This document shows positions 22,823-22,883 of a stretch of DNA of 22,883 nucleotides, in pieces (the first letter of the stretch is position 1; each line of letters opens with the position of its first letter). The position numbers and the translations under genes were made by a program. The stretch spans positions 1 through 22,883 of IMG/VR virus record IMGVR_UViG_3300025127_000303. One strand, given 5' to 3'. The notes under the pieces were generated by a model. That model had not been told where the DNA came from. It saw only the letters and a program-made list of their open reading frames with translations, and searched no databases. This DNA is from a virus.

Positions 22823-22883
22823 ATGCCCCTGAATAAATTAGAGAATTTTTTAAAGAACGTTGATGGAAGAATACTTTATGTTA
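22823..22883 (+). CDS. Start of a virion structural protein (3' end outside window)
   Basis: Twenty codons are visible, reading MPLNKLENF then LKNVDGRILYV, and the frame is open to the window edge. This opening is one I recognise from large structural proteins of marine T4-like phages that start MPLNKLENF-x-KN-x-x-GRILYVNP and carry a beta-helix module like the one in the 11679 gene. AGGA ends 5 nt before the ATG, and a late promoter lies just upstream. It is too short to say more. Confidence 0.7.
   Translation, partial: MPLNKLENFLKNVDGRILYV

Noticed and set aside
1-22883. tRNA genes, integrase/attachment sites, insertion sequences, CRISPR arrays or auxiliary photosynthesis genes
   Set aside because: None was seen. 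Every stretch longer than about 50 bp is occupied by a structural or replication gene.

Overview
The window reads as part of the genome of a T4-like myovirus of the marine type (Prochlorococcus/Synechococcus cyanophages or the related pelagiphages). The reasons are the AT-rich base composition, the mix of T4 core genes (32, 53, 48, 4, 26, 51, 27, 5) with the structural and adhesin genes typical of marine T4-like phages, and T4-type late promoter octamers (CATAAATA/TATAAATA). No host chromosome, mobile element, CRISPR or tRNA gene was seen. Family calls rest on reading the protein sequences; no database search was run.

Layout. Positions 1-504 (+) hold the C-terminal half of the ssDNA-binding protein gp32. 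Positions 505-3163 (-) are a late operon read leftward from a compact divergent promoter: gp4 (TnsA-like head completion protein), a 125-residue unknown, gp48 (tail tube cap) and gp53 (baseplate wedge). From 3197 to 22539 (+) lies a nearly gapless run of tail and baseplate genes: a tail-tube-like protein (gp54-type), gp26, gp51, two lysine-rich tape-measure/hub candidates, gp27-like hub, gp5-like hub OB-fold protein, a separate beta-helical spike, a 1087-residue beta-helix adhesin, a 338-residue structural protein and a 2192-residue fibre ending in a self-cleaving S74 chaperone. Positions 22585-22773 hold a small unknown ORF, and a further structural gene starts at 22823 and runs off the window.

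How they work together. The genes encode most of the central hub and tail axis: chaperones (26/51), probable tape measure, hub (27, 5), needle, tube cap and initiator (48, 54-like), wedge (53), and the host-contacting fibres. Almost every junction is an overlap or a gap of 1-2 bases, which implies translational coupling.

The strongest unexplained signal is at the gp26/gp51 junction. A T TTT TTC heptamer (4601-4607) is phased correctly for a -1 shift from gp26 into gp51. It is preceded 9 nt upstream by a strong internal Shine-Dalgarno-like GGAGGG and followed after 5 nt by an 11-bp hairpin that buries the gp51 start codon. This matches the geometry of programmed -1 frameshifting and the gene logic of the lambda G/GT tail-assembly chaperones, directly upstream of the probable tape-measure genes.
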